Assembly: GCA_043810345.1 (NCBI GenBank)
Contig: JBDROF010000066.1
Span: 1 to 33,898, forward strand
Length of the DNA stretch: 33,898 nt
Direction: 5' to 3'
From: QYOJ01 sp043810345
GTDB taxonomy: Bacteria; Bacteroidota; Bacteroidia; Bacteroidales; FEN-979
The notes below the pieces were generated by a model. It saw only the letters and a program-made list of their open reading frames with translations, did not search any database and was not told where the DNA came from. Shown here piece after piece: positions 33,608 to 33,898 of the stretch. Made by a program: the position numbers and the translations under genes. Every line of letters begins with the position of its first letter. Positions within the stretch are counted from its first letter, which is position 1.

Positions 33608-33898
33608 TCAGAACGTCAGGGTTGTATCACTATCCAGTGTCCACTTAACCAGCTCTTTCATGGTACTGAGTTCAGTGCCGTCAATGAGTTTAAGTTCCTT
33701 GATGCCACGGGCTTCGGCACAGGAGCCGCAGATTTTCACCTTTCCACCCTTTAAGATCACAGAGCGAATCATCCGTTCAATATTATAGTACCCCTGGGGA
33801 GTATTCTGATTGGGTAAGGCAGCTGTAGCCGCGTCGGCCATCAGGAAAACGCGTACTTCTGATGCTTCATCTTCTTTCTGGATTGTCATGGCCATCCT
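33608..33898 (-). CDS. DsrE-family protein (5' end outside window)
   Basis: A partial gene whose first codons lie beyond the window edge. The visible part carries VRVFLMADAATAAL, QGYYNIERMIRSV and the C-G-S-C-A-E-A-R-G motif of the DsrE/DsrF/YchN fold, whose Cys can take part in sulfur transfer. The ATG at 33895 is internal by comparison with family members, which have about 20 more N-terminal residues before this strand. Small DsrE proteins often act in sulfur relay or have unknown roles. It converges on channel 2 and is not obviously part of the metal operon. Confidence 0.85.
   Translation of the reverse strand, partial: RMAMTIQKEDEASEVRVFLMADAATAALPNQNTPQGYYNIERMIRSVILKGGKVKICGSCAEARGIKELKLIDGTELSTMKELVKWTLDSDTTLTF

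Noticed and set aside
33895..33898. ATG 33895 as the true start of the DsrE gene
   Set aside because: Family members have about 20 further N-terminal residues, so the gene most likely continues past the window edge.

Overview
The window looks like part of a Bacteroidota chromosome, most likely Bacteroidales-like and probably from an environmental genome. Several things point there: promoters of the Bacteroidota type (TTG, about 20 nt, then TAnnTTTG), a secreted protein with a C-terminal type IX secretion sorting domain, a fused malic enzyme/phosphotransacetylase, a DUF3347-bearing CusB, a HYC_CC_PP-like protein, and short 'simple-text' repeats at gene ends. No tRNA, rRNA, CRISPR array, integrase or transposase was seen.

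Region 1 (1-12.0 kb) is mostly housekeeping. prmA (L11 methyltransferase) overlaps by 4 nt a 1498-residue predicted secreted protein of unknown function. plsY (acyl-phosphate:glycerol-3-phosphate acyltransferase) and dnaN (sliding clamp) follow. dnaN converges on a minus-strand cold-shock gene across a 38-bp perfect palindrome that probably terminates both. A minus-strand maeB-type malic enzyme diverges from a plus-strand KamA-family radical SAM gene.

Region 2 (12.0-15.7 kb) is one minus-strand gene for a 1209-residue exported protein: an Asp-box (BNR) propeller, CARDB/PKD-like domains and a type IX sorting tail.

Region 3 (15.7-33.6 kb) is a dense heavy-metal island, probably for copper/silver, all on the plus strand. 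The order is: Cys-rich HYC_CC_PP-like protein; CusA-type RND pump 1; TolC-type channel 1 with a Met-rich insert; CusB-type adaptor 1 with an N-terminal metal-binding motif and a C-terminal DUF3347; periplasmic HMA metallochaperone; a 43-codon ORF that looks like the stub of another TolC gene; a divergent PII-like protein; a CopA-type Cu+ P-type ATPase; a His-rich small membrane protein; adaptor 2 (lipoprotein); RND pump 2; TolC channel 2. The inferred logic is that CopA moves metal from cytoplasm to periplasm, the small Cys/His/Met-rich proteins bind it there, and two tripartite RND systems expel it across the outer membrane. The PII-like protein lacks residues needed for 2-oxoglutarate and ATP sensing and is the best candidate for an unusual regulator. 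No CueR, CsoR or CusRS-type regulator is visible.

Region 4 (33.6 kb to the end) is a minus-strand DsrE-family gene cut by the window edge.

A second theme is non-coding: at least five tracts of short degenerate repeats and several long palindromes sit at gene ends. One tract has entered the prmA reading frame and one appears to extend the C-terminus of RND pump 1.
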